From the NCBI RefSeq assembly GCF_040811775.1, contig NZ_JBFNXW010000001.1, positions 1,550,001 to 1,614,000 of the forward strand: a stretch of 64,000 nucleotides of DNA, in the 5' to 3' direction. The notes below the pieces were generated by a model. The model searched no databases. It was given only the letters and a program-made list of their open reading frames with translations, and was not told where the DNA came from. Shown here piece by piece: positions 1 to 8,907 of the stretch (position 1 is its first letter; each line of letters begins with the position of its first letter). The translations under genes were made by a program, and so were the position numbers. The stretch comes from Balneola sp. MJW-20. GTDB taxonomy: Bacteria; Bacteroidota; Rhodothermia; Balneolales; Balneolaceae.

Positions 1-1
1 C

Positions 2-49
2 GAATTCATCAAAAAGAAATTTTTAATACGATATAGGAAAACATTATGA
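2..49 (+). CDS. secD: probable 3' end of secD (partial)
   Basis: An open frame enters the window and ends in TGA at 47-49, overlapping the secF start as ATGA. The visible tail is 15 residues, rich in Lys/Arg (EFIKKKF...RYRKTL), as expected for the cytoplasmic end of a SecD after its last membrane helix. Its identity rests only on the position directly before secF, since secD-secF is the usual order. Two other frames stop at 24-26 and 34-36, so the frame choice is inference. Confidence 0.4.
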   Translation, partial: EFIKKKFLIRYRKTL

Positions 50-948
50 GATGGTTTGAAACTCCAAATTTCAATTTTACAGGCAGCAGGAAGATCGCGT
101 ATGTGGTCTCCGCTGTTCTTATTCTGATATCTGTCGGCGCTATCATTTCAAAGGGCCTTCAGTATGGTATCGATTTCAAAGGCGGTAAAGAATTTGTTCT
201 TGAATTCGACCAACCGATCAATGTTGTGGAAGTCCGTAGCAGCCTGGGTGAACCGCTTGGTTCAGTTCCCGAGGTTAAGCTTTTCGGTTCTGAAAGCGAT
301 ATCCTGATCCGTACCGATAATGAAGACGAGATCAACGAAGTGCAGACAAGGATCATGAACACCTTATCAGAGGTATTCCCTGATAATCCGGCCACTGTCA
401 TTAAGACCGATGTAGTAGGACCGCGATTCGCGGAAGACCTGAAGTCAGGCGCATTGCAAGCCGTGATCTATGCCATCGTGATCATCTTTATTTATATCAT
501 GGTACGATTCCGGAACTGGACCTTCTCGGCTGGTGCAGTAGCTGCGCTCATCCATGATGTAGTGATCACCCTCGGTGTATTCACCATTCTGAGTGATGTA
601 GTCGACTTCAGTCTTCAGATCGATCAGAATATCATTGCAGCATTCCTGACCATTGTGGGTTATTCCCTCAACGATACCGTGGTCGTATTTGACCGAATCC
701 GGGAAAATTCAAATGTTCATAAAGGAATGGATTATATTCCAATGGTAAACAAGAGTTTGAATGACACTCTTAGCCGTACGGTTATAACTTCTGTTACTAC
801 CTTGTTTGTGGTATTAGTCCTGTTTATTTTCGGCGGTGAGGTGTTGAAAGGCTTTTCTTTTGCCCTTATAATTGGCATCATATTGGGTACTTACAGTTCC
901 CTGTTTGTCGCCAGTGCTCTGGTTGTTGAATTGAAAGGTGACAAATAA
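46..948 (+). CDS. secF: protein translocase subunit SecF
   Basis: This is the inner-membrane partner of SecD in the Sec translocon, using the proton gradient to help release exported proteins. The 300-aa product has one N-terminal helix (about 15-37), a periplasmic domain opened by the family motif GIDFKGG (41-47), the TDVVGP stretch (121-126), then five closely packed C-terminal helices. The conserved ALIHDVVIT (167-175) and NDTVVVFDRIREN (209-221) motifs are intact. Length is normal for the separate SecF form. The ATG overlaps the presumed secD stop, suggesting translational coupling. Confidence 0.95.
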   Translation: MRWFETPNFNFTGSRKIAYVVSAVLILISVGAIISKGLQYGIDFKGGKEFVLEFDQPINVVEVRSSLGEPLGSVPEVKLFGSESDILIRTDNEDEINEVQTRIMNTLSEVFPDNPATVIKTDVVGPRFAEDLKSGALQAVIYAIVIIFIYIMVRFRNWTFSAGAVAALIHDVVITLGVFTILSDVVDFSLQIDQNIIAAFLTIVGYSLNDTVVVFDRIRENSNVHKGMDYIPMVNKSLNDTLSRTVITSVTTLFVVLVLFIFGGEVLKGFSFALIIGIILGTYSSLFVASALVVELKGDK

Positions 949-978
949 CTTTATACAATAAATTAAAAGAGGATTATC

Positions 979-1323
979 ATGAGCTTTACTACGGCAGAAC
1001 GCTACAACAGCGTAGTTATCGAATTTAAAGGTAACGTGATGGGCGGGCCAGACGCGGTTAGCCTGAACGAAAAACTCCATGAGCTGATCGACGCCGAGAA
1101 AACCAACGTTGTTGTAGACCTGGGCAAAGTCAAGTTCATGAACTCATCCGGACTCGGAATGCTGATTGGTGCCCTCACCACGATGCGTAAAGCCGGAGGA
1201 GATCTTCGCATTGCCAATGCAACAGATAAGATCGAAAGCCTACTTATTGTGACTAAACTTATCACAGTATTTAAGCATTATAAGTCGGTTGAAGAAGCTG
1301 CAACATCTTTTGGCGAAGGTTGA
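979..1323 (+). CDS. STAS-domain anti-sigma factor antagonist (SpoIIAA-like)
   Basis: A 114-aa single-domain STAS protein. These act as switch proteins that bind or release an anti-sigma/HPK-type kinase according to Ser phosphorylation. The signature DLGKVKFMNSSGLGML (about 47-62) holds the Ser pair where phosphorylation occurs. GAGGATTA (SD GAGG) lies just before the ATG. The gene lies 30 bp after secF and is followed by an intrinsic terminator. No partner kinase (RsbW/SpoIIAB type) is visible in the window, so the controlled regulator is unknown. Confidence 0.88.
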   Translation: MSFTTAERYNSVVIEFKGNVMGGPDAVSLNEKLHELIDAEKTNVVVDLGKVKFMNSSGLGMLIGALTTMRKAGGDLRIANATDKIESLLIVTKLITVFKHYKSVEEAATSFGEG

Positions 1324-1345
1324 TCCGAATTAAATCCAGAATCTG

Positions 1346-1371
1346 AAGGGGTGTCATACACCCCTTTTTTA
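1346..1371 (+). terminator. intrinsic terminator between the STAS gene and purA
   Basis: Stem GGGGTGT (1348-1354), loop CAT, ACACCCC (1358-1364), then six T. It ends only about 11 nt before the purA ATG, so it either terminates the secF/STAS transcript or acts as an attenuator next to purA. Confidence 0.85.
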
Positions 1372-1375
1372 TTGA

Positions 1376-2656
<1,281 letters not shown>

Positions 2657-2717
2657 AATACGAAGACCCACTTACCCGATAGCAGCTTAAAGATCGCAGA
2701 ATAACGTATGCAGATCT

Positions 2718-3443
2718 TCAGTCGGCTAGTTCCATCAGCTTATCATAAGCATCCTGGCATTCTTCCAGCAGATCTTCCAGATGTTCCGGGAAGGGTTCGT
2801 TCTTAGGCTTATATAGACGGAAACCGGTCGAACGGTGAACATTATGATACCAGTGACGAGCCCAAACACCATCCTCTTTACGTGGACCAGCCGGCCAGGA
2901 CATCATTGCATCATCAAAAGGCACCCCCATTCTAGAACATAACTCTCTGAGTTTAGACTGAGGATATTTAAGCATCTCGGTTGAATCAAGAATGATGGGT
3001 TTCCGGCCTATATCATTCAAATATTCGACTACTTCCAGGTGTTTTTTATAGCCAACATCCTCGATGGTAGGGTTTTCAACCTGTTTGACATAAGAGGTCA
3101 GCATTTCTTTCGGGTCACGGGTCAGGATCACATTAATGGTCTTTTCCATAAAACCCCAGTCCAGATCGACCAGATGGTGAGTCATATTCTTAAAGAAAGC
3201 GATGGGCGTATCATAATCCCCCATGATCACTTCATCAATCACTTTCTGGCCATCATTTTCCTGTGAAGCAATGATCTCATCTGCTCCAGGATGATAATCC
3301 CGGGCATCTGTTGAAGTGAGATAGTGGGCATAAAGCGGTTCGTCAACAATAGTAGTATCAGCTCGCTGTCCGAATGAATACATGAGGGCGGTTGAAATAT
3401 TTCTGGGTCCGCTCCATAAACAAATTCTTCTGGTCTTAAACAT
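2718..3443 (-). CDS. sulfotransferase-like protein
   Basis: A 241-aa protein of the P-loop sulfotransferase-like group often found beside class IV aminotransferases. The N-terminal WSGPRNISTALMYSF (about 8-22) matches the 5'-phosphosulfate loop of PAPS-binding enzymes. RDPKEMLTSYVKQ resembles the 3'-phosphate-binding RDPxxxxxS motif. I chose the ATG at 3443 because AAAAAGGATTAT provides a good SD and the upstream frame would overlap the aminotransferase gene. The start lies 10 bp after the aminotransferase stop, so the two are probably co-transcribed. Substrate unknown; real sulfotransfer is unproven. Confidence 0.75.
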   Translation of the reverse strand: MFKTRRICLWSGPRNISTALMYSFGQRADTTIVDEPLYAHYLTSTDARDYHPGADEIIASQENDGQKVIDEVIMGDYDTPIAFFKNMTHHLVDLDWGFMEKTINVILTRDPKEMLTSYVKQVENPTIEDVGYKKHLEVVEYLNDIGRKPIILDSTEMLKYPQSKLRELCSRMGVPFDDAMMSWPAGPRKEDGVWARHWYHNVHRSTGFRLYKPKNEPFPEHLEDLLEECQDAYDKLMELAD

Positions 3444-3453
3444 ATAATCCTTT

Positions 3454-4377
3454 TTATTCTGATTCTTGCTTAACTGCTTCATCTATAGATCTCTTATACA
3501 GATCCTGAAGGTGGCTGGTCATTTTTCCCGGAACGCTTTCCGAGATGGTCCGGCCGTCTACCTCCGTTACCGGAGTTAACCCACCGAAACTTCCGGTCAC
3601 AAAAGCTTCATCTGCTCCATAAACATCGAACAATGAAAAATTCTTTTGGTGACATGGAATGCCTGCCTTTTGACACACTTCTATGACCTTACCGCGGGTA
3701 ATACCATTCATACAGTACTGACCGGTTGAGGTCCAGACTTCCCCTTTTCTAACAATAAAAAAGTTCGTGGCGTTACATGTGCTTACAAAACCATTGACAT
3801 CGAGCATAAGAGCCTCATCAGCCCCTGCCTCCAGTGCCTGAACCAATGCCTGCACTTCATGCAGTTTACTGTGACAGTTCAGACGCGGATCCAGATAATC
3901 GGGAGAACCCCTTCGGATAGTACTGGTAAATAATTTAATTCCACGATCTCTGCTGGCGGGGTCCGCTTTCTTATGTTCAGCGATGATCACAATATTGGGT
4001 CCTGAAATAGTAAGTCTTGGATCCTGACTGGGAGTCTTCTTGATCCCCCTTGTCACCATTACCCGGACATGTACATGGTCTGTCATCTTGTTCGCACCCA
4101 GCGTCTTCCGGATCGCTGTGGTCAGCTCGGAGCGTGTCATCCCAAGATCCATTCCAATGGTCGCAGCACCCTGCCACAACCGATCCAGATGCTCATCCAG
4201 AAATACTAATACTCCTTTATGCAGTCTTAGCGCTTCCCAGACCCCGTCGCCAACCAGGTAGCCACTGTCGAATACCGAGATCTTAGCTTCCGGTCGCGGG
4301 TACAGTTCACCATTTATATAGATCAGGACCTCCTCATTACGTGGATCCTCCAGGGCATTGTGGGTACCGTGTGTCAT
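3454..4377 (-). CDS. PLP-dependent aminotransferase class IV (branched-chain/D-amino-acid aminotransferase family)
   Basis: A fold-type IV PLP enzyme of 307 aa. FDSGYLVGDGVWEALRLHKG (about 36-55) is the usual N-terminal signature and NCHSKLHEVQ holds the presumed PLP lysine at about 171. The region that normally reads SEGxxxNxF, where Glu contacts the PLP pyridine nitrogen, reads VSTCNATNFF (about 198-207), with Thr in place of the Glu. Substrate range may therefore differ from IlvE or Dat. Its ATG shares an A with the stop of the upstream SnoaL gene (TAATG). Confidence 0.85.
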   Translation of the reverse strand: MTHGTHNALEDPRNEEVLIYINGELYPRPEAKISVFDSGYLVGDGVWEALRLHKGVLVFLDEHLDRLWQGAATIGMDLGMTRSELTTAIRKTLGANKMTDHVHVRVMVTRGIKKTPSQDPRLTISGPNIVIIAEHKKADPASRDRGIKLFTSTIRRGSPDYLDPRLNCHSKLHEVQALVQALEAGADEALMLDVNGFVSTCNATNFFIVRKGEVWTSTGQYCMNGITRGKVIEVCQKAGIPCHQKNFSLFDVYGADEAFVTGSFGGLTPVTEVDGRTISESVPGKMTSHLQDLYKRSIDEAVKQESE

Positions 4378-4844
4378 TATTTATTTGCTAAATATTGGTC
4401 GAGTGAATAGCGGGCCTTCCTTCTGATCTTCGTTTTCAGCCACCCGGTCCAACCTAAGAATAACCCGGTAAAACCCAAAGATTGATTAGACCAAGCCCAA
4501 AAGTCAAAAGAATCAGTATGTTCAAGTATAAGTCCATTTTGAAAAATGAAGGATGCAGCGATGGAATTCTGCACTTTCCGGCCGGTTTGTGAGAATGTAT
4601 AATCGGCCACCCAATGTGCCGAACCGGTCTGAGCGTCTGCCGTTATATCAGAGAATTGAATCTTCAGATCATCCCCCCGTTCACAAAGCATCTGCCACAT
4701 TCCGGCTACCTGCTCTTTCCCTTCCAGTTCAAACACTTCATCCCGGAAGCAGGCCTCTTCATGATAACAATCAGCCATAGTCGTATGATCTCTTTTCGAA
4801 AAAGCGGAATACAATGTATGGATGAGTTTCTCATTGGGATGCAT
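4377..4844 (-). CDS. SnoaL/NTF2-like domain protein
   Basis: A small cone-fold protein of 155 aa from the chosen start. MHPNEKLIHTLYSAFSKRD followed by MADCYHEEACFRDEVFEL, then HWVADYTFSQTGR and ILEHTDSFDFWAW, is the classic SnoaL_2 pattern of a polyketide-cyclase-like or ketosteroid-isomerase-like pocket. I prefer the ATG at 4844 over a farther upstream start at 4970, because the added residues would be encoded by a palindromic repeat (4897-4928). The stop overlaps the aminotransferase start, so it heads a three-gene operon. Function is unknown. Confidence 0.75.
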   Translation of the reverse strand: MHPNEKLIHTLYSAFSKRDHTTMADCYHEEACFRDEVFELEGKEQVAGMWQMLCERGDDLKIQFSDITADAQTGSAHWVADYTFSQTGRKVQNSIAASFIFQNGLILEHTDSFDFWAWSNQSLGFTGLFLGWTGWLKTKIRRKARYSLDQYLANK

Positions 4845-4896
4845 GTCGGATAATAGGGTAATTCGGGATGAGGTGAAAATGGAGGGGCGGGAATGA

Positions 4897-4928
4897 GACT
4901 TTTCCAAAGTGGGGACTTTAGTAAAGTC
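4897..4928. repeat. palindromic repeat, copy 1
   Basis: GACTTTTCCAAAG (4897-4909), six-nt spacer, CTTTAGTAAAGTC (4916-4928): 11 of 13 stem bases match the inverse. The right arm also forms its own short palindrome, GGGACTTTAGTAAAGTCCC. A second, perfect copy lies 119 bp away at 5016-5047. It resembles REP/RAYT-associated palindromes, but no transposase is in the window. Confidence 0.7.
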
Positions 4929-5015
4929 CCATTTGTTTAGGTAGCGAAATCTGCAAATCACATCATACATAGACTAGAGCTATATATTCATTAGAGTGAA
5001 AAACTGGTATTACCT

Positions 5016-5047
5016 GACTTTTCCAAAGCAGGGACTTTGGAAAAGTC
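5016..5047. repeat. palindromic repeat, copy 2 (perfect hairpin)
   Basis: GACTTTTCCAAAG (5016-5028), CAGGGA loop, CTTTGGAAAAGTC (5035-5047): a perfect 13-bp stem. It begins 26 bp beyond the symporter stop codon, so it may also stabilise the 3' end of that operon transcript. Confidence 0.75.
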
Positions 5048-5072
5048 CCCCCTATCCCGCCGACCAATCACG

Positions 5073-6587
5073 TCAACTTCTCAACTTATAACTAAGCAAT
5101 CCGGTACAAATCACGATCACAGATCCAACCAGTGTGTACAGCGGCCAGGCTATCGCCAGACCTTCACCGGGAAGAAGATCCTGGACCGGGCCCTGTACCA
5201 TGAAAAGCAGGGCGATCAGTCCGGTGAAAAAGCCTATTAATGCATCCGTCTTATCCGGTTTCTCAGTGAAGAGTCCGAGCAGAAAGGCTCCCAGCAGTCC
5301 ACCATAGGTATAAGAGGCGATGCCCAGCCCCAGCTCAACAACAGCCGGCCTCTCTCCTTCCTGAAGCTGCAGGATGGCAAAACCAATTGCAGATCCCATG
5401 AGGATCACCCCCCAGCTGAGTGTCAGGATCCTGGATACCTTCAGATCCTTTGCTTCGTTATTATTCTTACCGAAGTAGGGTTTATAAATATCATAGGTGC
5501 TTGATGATGCCAGTGAATTCAGAGAGGAACTCAGACTGCTCATGGCAGCTGCGAATAAGGCCGCTACAATCAAACCGGAAACACCTACCGGTAACTCATT
5601 AACAATAAAACGGGCAAAGATCTCGTCGGCCGTTGCCAGTCCCAGTGCTTCCGGAGATAATCCTCCATAAAATCGATATAGCAGTAATCCGATTCCAAGA
5701 AACAGTGCAAACTGAAACATGACCACGATCCCTGACCATATCATGGCCTTTTGTCCTTTTTTAAGATCTCTTGTGGATAACACACGCTGTACCAGCAAGT
5801 GATCGGTACCGTGGGAAGCCAGTGAGAATACGGCTCCTCCCACAACTGCGGTAATTAAAGTATATGGTGCCGCAATAAATTCTTTCCAGTTCATGTCAAA
5901 GCCCAGATCTACCAGGGTGAATTTTTCAGCGGGGATCCTGAATCCTCCTGCATCCGCATTCATCAATACCCAGACCGCAATTCCTGCACCACCCAGATAT
6001 ACCAGCATCTGCACGAAGTCCATCCAGACCACGGCTTTGATCCCTCCAAAAAATGTGTAGACCATCGTGATCGCAGTGATCAGAATGATGGCCAGTATAT
6101 ACACTTCGAGATCTTCCCATCCGGTAAAAGCACCCCCGAATCTCAGTATGACCGCCAGAGGAATCGCCGTAGCAAAAAGCCTTACCCCATCTGCCAGCAG
6201 CCTTGTAACCATGAATGTTGTACTCGCGGCATTACGCATCCCGTCACCAAATCTGCGCTCCAGAAAAGTATAAGCTGTATTCAGTTTGCCCTCATAATAT
6301 CTTGGGAGGAAATACAGGGCAACCAACGTCCGGCCGATCGCATAGCCTATGGTGATCTGAAGAAATGTGAGACTTCCGCCATAGGCTACCGCTGGAATAC
6401 TGATAAAGGTTAGCGTACTGGTCTCTGTGGCAACAATGGAAAACAGCACGGCCCACCATGGAATACCGTCCCCCCCTAAAAAGTAATCAGTGGTATTCTT
6501 TTGTTTGCCGGAAGAACGCAGACCAAGTATGGCAACTCCGATCAGGTATACTACAATGACGATATAGTCGAGTATGGTGAATCCCAC
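5073..6587 (-). CDS. sodium:solute symporter (SSS family)
   Basis: A 504-aa Na+-coupled transporter of the SSS/SLC5 family with about 13 membrane helices. Family features include TTDYFLGGDGIPWWAVLFSI (about 32-51) and ATETSTLTFISIP in the first repeat, and FAAAMSSLSSSLNSLASSS (about 340-358), which supplies Na+-site residues. The start is GTG, overlapping the asparaginase stop as TAGTG, so it is the last gene of a coupled operon with GH92, GH47 and AspG. By context the cargo is probably a sugar (mannose, GlcNAc or a small oligosaccharide). The true substrate cannot be read from sequence. Confidence 0.9.
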   Translation of the reverse strand: MGFTILDYIVIVVYLIGVAILGLRSSGKQKNTTDYFLGGDGIPWWAVLFSIVATETSTLTFISIPAVAYGGSLTFLQITIGYAIGRTLVALYFLPRYYEGKLNTAYTFLERRFGDGMRNAASTTFMVTRLLADGVRLFATAIPLAVILRFGGAFTGWEDLEVYILAIILITAITMVYTFFGGIKAVVWMDFVQMLVYLGGAGIAVWVLMNADAGGFRIPAEKFTLVDLGFDMNWKEFIAAPYTLITAVVGGAVFSLASHGTDHLLVQRVLSTRDLKKGQKAMIWSGIVVMFQFALFLGIGLLLYRFYGGLSPEALGLATADEIFARFIVNELPVGVSGLIVAALFAAAMSSLSSSLNSLASSSTYDIYKPYFGKNNNEAKDLKVSRILTLSWGVILMGSAIGFAILQLQEGERPAVVELGLGIASYTYGGLLGAFLLGLFTEKPDKTDALIGFFTGLIALLFMVQGPVQDLLPGEGLAIAWPLYTLVGSVIVICTGLLSYKLRS

Positions 6588-7549
6588 TAAATGAGATGCT
6601 CCGACTTTATTACCCGGTTACCATCTTCATTGTATACTGCATAAGTAAATCCGTTCAGAATGCTATAGCCCCCAAAGGCTCCATCTTTATTCAATGCGAT
6701 ATAACCTACCTGCACCCCTTCTTTATTGGCAGCATCTCTTTCAATAATTCGTTCTACCGCCATCTTACATGCTACAGAAGGATCATGGCCCTGACGCATA
6801 AATTCTACGATAAGTGCCGCGCCGGCTGTCTTAACCACTTCTTCTCCGAGACCCGTTGCAGTCGCTCCGCCCACGTTTGGATCTACAAAAAGACCTGCTC
6901 CTATGATCGGGGAATCTCCCACCCTGCCATGCATCTTCCATGCAGCACCGCTGGTGGTACAGGCTCCGCATAATCGCCCCTGCTCATCAATGGCCAACAT
7001 TCCGATGGTGTCATGATTCTCAATATTGATCACCGGTTTATATTCGGAATTCTTCAGCCAGTTCTTCCAGGCTTTTTCCGCTTCCGGAGTGAGCAAGTTT
7101 TCTGCCTTGAATCCCTGATCCAGTGCAAACTGTCGAGCCCCTTCACCAACCAGCATCCAGTGCGGGGATTCCGTCATGACTTTTCTTGCCACCGACACCG
7201 GGTGTTTGATATCCTGCAGAAAGGCCACGGATCCACATTCTCCTCTCTCATCCATTACACAGGCATCCAGAGTTACTTTTCCCTCCCGGTCCGGCCGGCC
7301 ACCGTATCCTACCGACATATTCTTCGGATCGGCTTCTTCTACTTTCACACCGGTCTCAACCGCATCCAACGCATACCCTCCTTTGCTGAGAACTTCCCAT
7401 GCTGCAGCGTTTGCCCGGATCCCGGTATTCCAGGTTGAGATTACTACCGGAAACGGACCCGAAGCTTTAGGCTGAGGAATCAAATTACGTACACTCAATG
7501 GAATAAGTCCGAATAGCCCGGATCTTATAAAATCTTTACGGTTGATCAT
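6587..7549 (-). CDS. N4-(beta-N-acetylglucosaminyl)-L-asparaginase (glycosylasparaginase)
   Basis: An Ntn-hydrolase that cuts the GlcNAc-Asn bond left when N-glycoproteins are degraded. The 320-aa precursor has an N-terminal export signal (NRKDF, then a hydrophobic stretch to about 30). The autoproteolysis site HD-TIGM makes Thr181 the new N-terminal nucleophile. Substrate-site motifs GRVGDSPIIGAG (about 210) and GGATATGLGE (about 230) are intact. The start overlaps the GH47 stop (ATGA). A plain L-asparaginase/isoaspartyl peptidase is the alternative, but the motif spacing and mannosidase neighbours favour glycosylasparaginase. Confidence 0.9.
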   Translation of the reverse strand: MINRKDFIRSGLFGLIPLSVRNLIPQPKASGPFPVVISTWNTGIRANAAAWEVLSKGGYALDAVETGVKVEEADPKNMSVGYGGRPDREGKVTLDACVMDERGECGSVAFLQDIKHPVSVARKVMTESPHWMLVGEGARQFALDQGFKAENLLTPEAEKAWKNWLKNSEYKPVINIENHDTIGMLAIDEQGRLCGACTTSGAAWKMHGRVGDSPIIGAGLFVDPNVGGATATGLGEEVVKTAGAALIVEFMRQGHDPSVACKMAVERIIERDAANKEGVQVGYIALNKDGAFGGYSILNGFTYAVYNEDGNRVIKSEHLI

Positions 7550-8907
7550 TGGTCCCAGGTATTAGTTAATGGATGAGCCTCTGTATTGAAGACGTGAGTA
7601 TCCAGATCCAGCGTGCTTTCATCGGCAAATAATAAATAGCTGTATTTAAGGGTCTCTGCAAGAAAAAAGCTTTGCATACCATCATTCTTTTCTTTGGTTC
7701 TTACATCAGCAAGCTCTGCAAAACCACTTTCTGTCTTACAGTATTCAACAATACTTTCAAACATGGTCTTACCCATTTTCAGGTACCTGTCATCTCCTGT
7801 TGCCCGATACAGGTAAAAAGCGGACTCAATATTTTCGGGTCTCAGCAGGTAATAAGGGGAAGTGATCTCCATGCTGCTGTAATCAATACCCTCCGGCTCA
7901 ATGCCTTCCATAGTCCACATACTATAGTTCGCTTCCTGAACTTTCTTTGCTATCTCGAGTTCCCCGCCAAATACCAGCATACCCGGCATAAACGCGTCCA
8001 GTGCTCCATAAGTAGTAGCAGTTCTTTCTCCGCTGTACATGTCTGCCCGACCGTACCAGGTTCCGGTTTCAGTCTCGTCCAGCAGATATTCATTTACGGC
8101 TGTGATACTTTCATCATACATCATTCGGTAATCTTCCAGCCCAAACAGTTCCGATGCCTTCAGCAGGTATTCATAATAGGAATCGATCCTGCCACTGATA
8201 TGACTGGAGGTGTTCACCCATTCACCTGTTTCGACGTTAATGGTTTCTCCCACCAGACCGATATCAGATCTTCTTTCATAAATACCCTTCATCGCCCGGT
8301 CGGCTTTTTCAAAATAAACCGGATCACCGGTCAGGCCGGACAGGGTCCCAAACTCTAATATCAGTGTACCGATCTCCGCAGGATTATTGATAATCCCGGA
8401 GGTCTCTCCGGTTTGAAGGTTTACATTTACATAGGGTAATCCCGTAGGTGAATCAAAGACCGGAAGCAGACGGTCGCCCAGATCTTTAGCCAGTTCCAGA
8501 AATCTTTCATCTCCATCCATCTGATAAGCTGATAGTAATCCCCCCAGCATTCGAATGACGATCTCAAAGTTTTGTACACTCATGTCATGATCAAAGTGCA
8601 GCTCTGAAAGGATCAAATCTTTGGCTTCCTCTGCTTCATCATTCAGTCCCATCAGGATCATCGTATCATAAGCATCCACAGGGGTCATTAATAAGGAAAC
8701 ATCATACCAGTTTCTGGCGGTATCACTCACCGGCTTTAGTTCATCATAACCCCATGCATAGGTTTTATACCCATTCCAGGCATGAAGAAATTCCGTTTTC
8801 ACGCTTTCTGCCATTTGCTGTTTATTGATGCTGACAGGCACCTCCTTGGTACATGCTGCTGTAATAAACAGAGTAGACAGAATGAATAAAGATAATTTTC
8901 TGATCAT
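7546..8907 (-). CDS. GH47 alpha-1,2-mannosidase, lipoprotein
   Basis: A 453-aa secreted lipoprotein (lipobox FITAAC, Cys19) of glycoside hydrolase family 47, an inverting, Ca2+-dependent family that trims alpha-1,2-mannose from high-mannose glycans. Diagnostic pieces are HAWNGYKTYAWGYDELKPVS near 41-60, GRIDSYYEYLLKA (about 239-251), RPENIESAFYLYRATGD (about 360) and the near C-terminal FNTEAHP, whose Thr binds Ca2+ in characterised members. Bacterial GH47 is much rarer than the eukaryotic ER/Golgi forms. It overlaps both neighbours by 4 nt. Confidence 0.9.
   Translation of the reverse strand: MIRKLSLFILSTLFITAACTKEVPVSINKQQMAESVKTEFLHAWNGYKTYAWGYDELKPVSDTARNWYDVSLLMTPVDAYDTMILMGLNDEAEEAKDLILSELHFDHDMSVQNFEIVIRMLGGLLSAYQMDGDERFLELAKDLGDRLLPVFDSPTGLPYVNVNLQTGETSGIINNPAEIGTLILEFGTLSGLTGDPVYFEKADRAMKGIYERRSDIGLVGETINVETGEWVNTSSHISGRIDSYYEYLLKASELFGLEDYRMMYDESITAVNEYLLDETETGTWYGRADMYSGERTATTYGALDAFMPGMLVFGGELEIAKKVQEANYSMWTMEGIEPEGIDYSSMEITSPYYLLRPENIESAFYLYRATGDDRYLKMGKTMFESIVEYCKTESGFAELADVRTKEKNDGMQSFFLAETLKYSYLLFADESTLDLDTHVFNTEAHPLTNTWDQ

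Noticed and set aside
4845..4970. Extended N-terminus for the SnoaL-like protein
   Set aside because: The extra residues are encoded partly by the palindromic repeat, and MHPNEKLIHTLYSAF is the natural family start.
7672..8358. Long plus-strand open frame (228 aa)
   Set aside because: Antisense shadow of the GH47 gene; no recognisable domain, and GH47 motifs on the other strand are intact.
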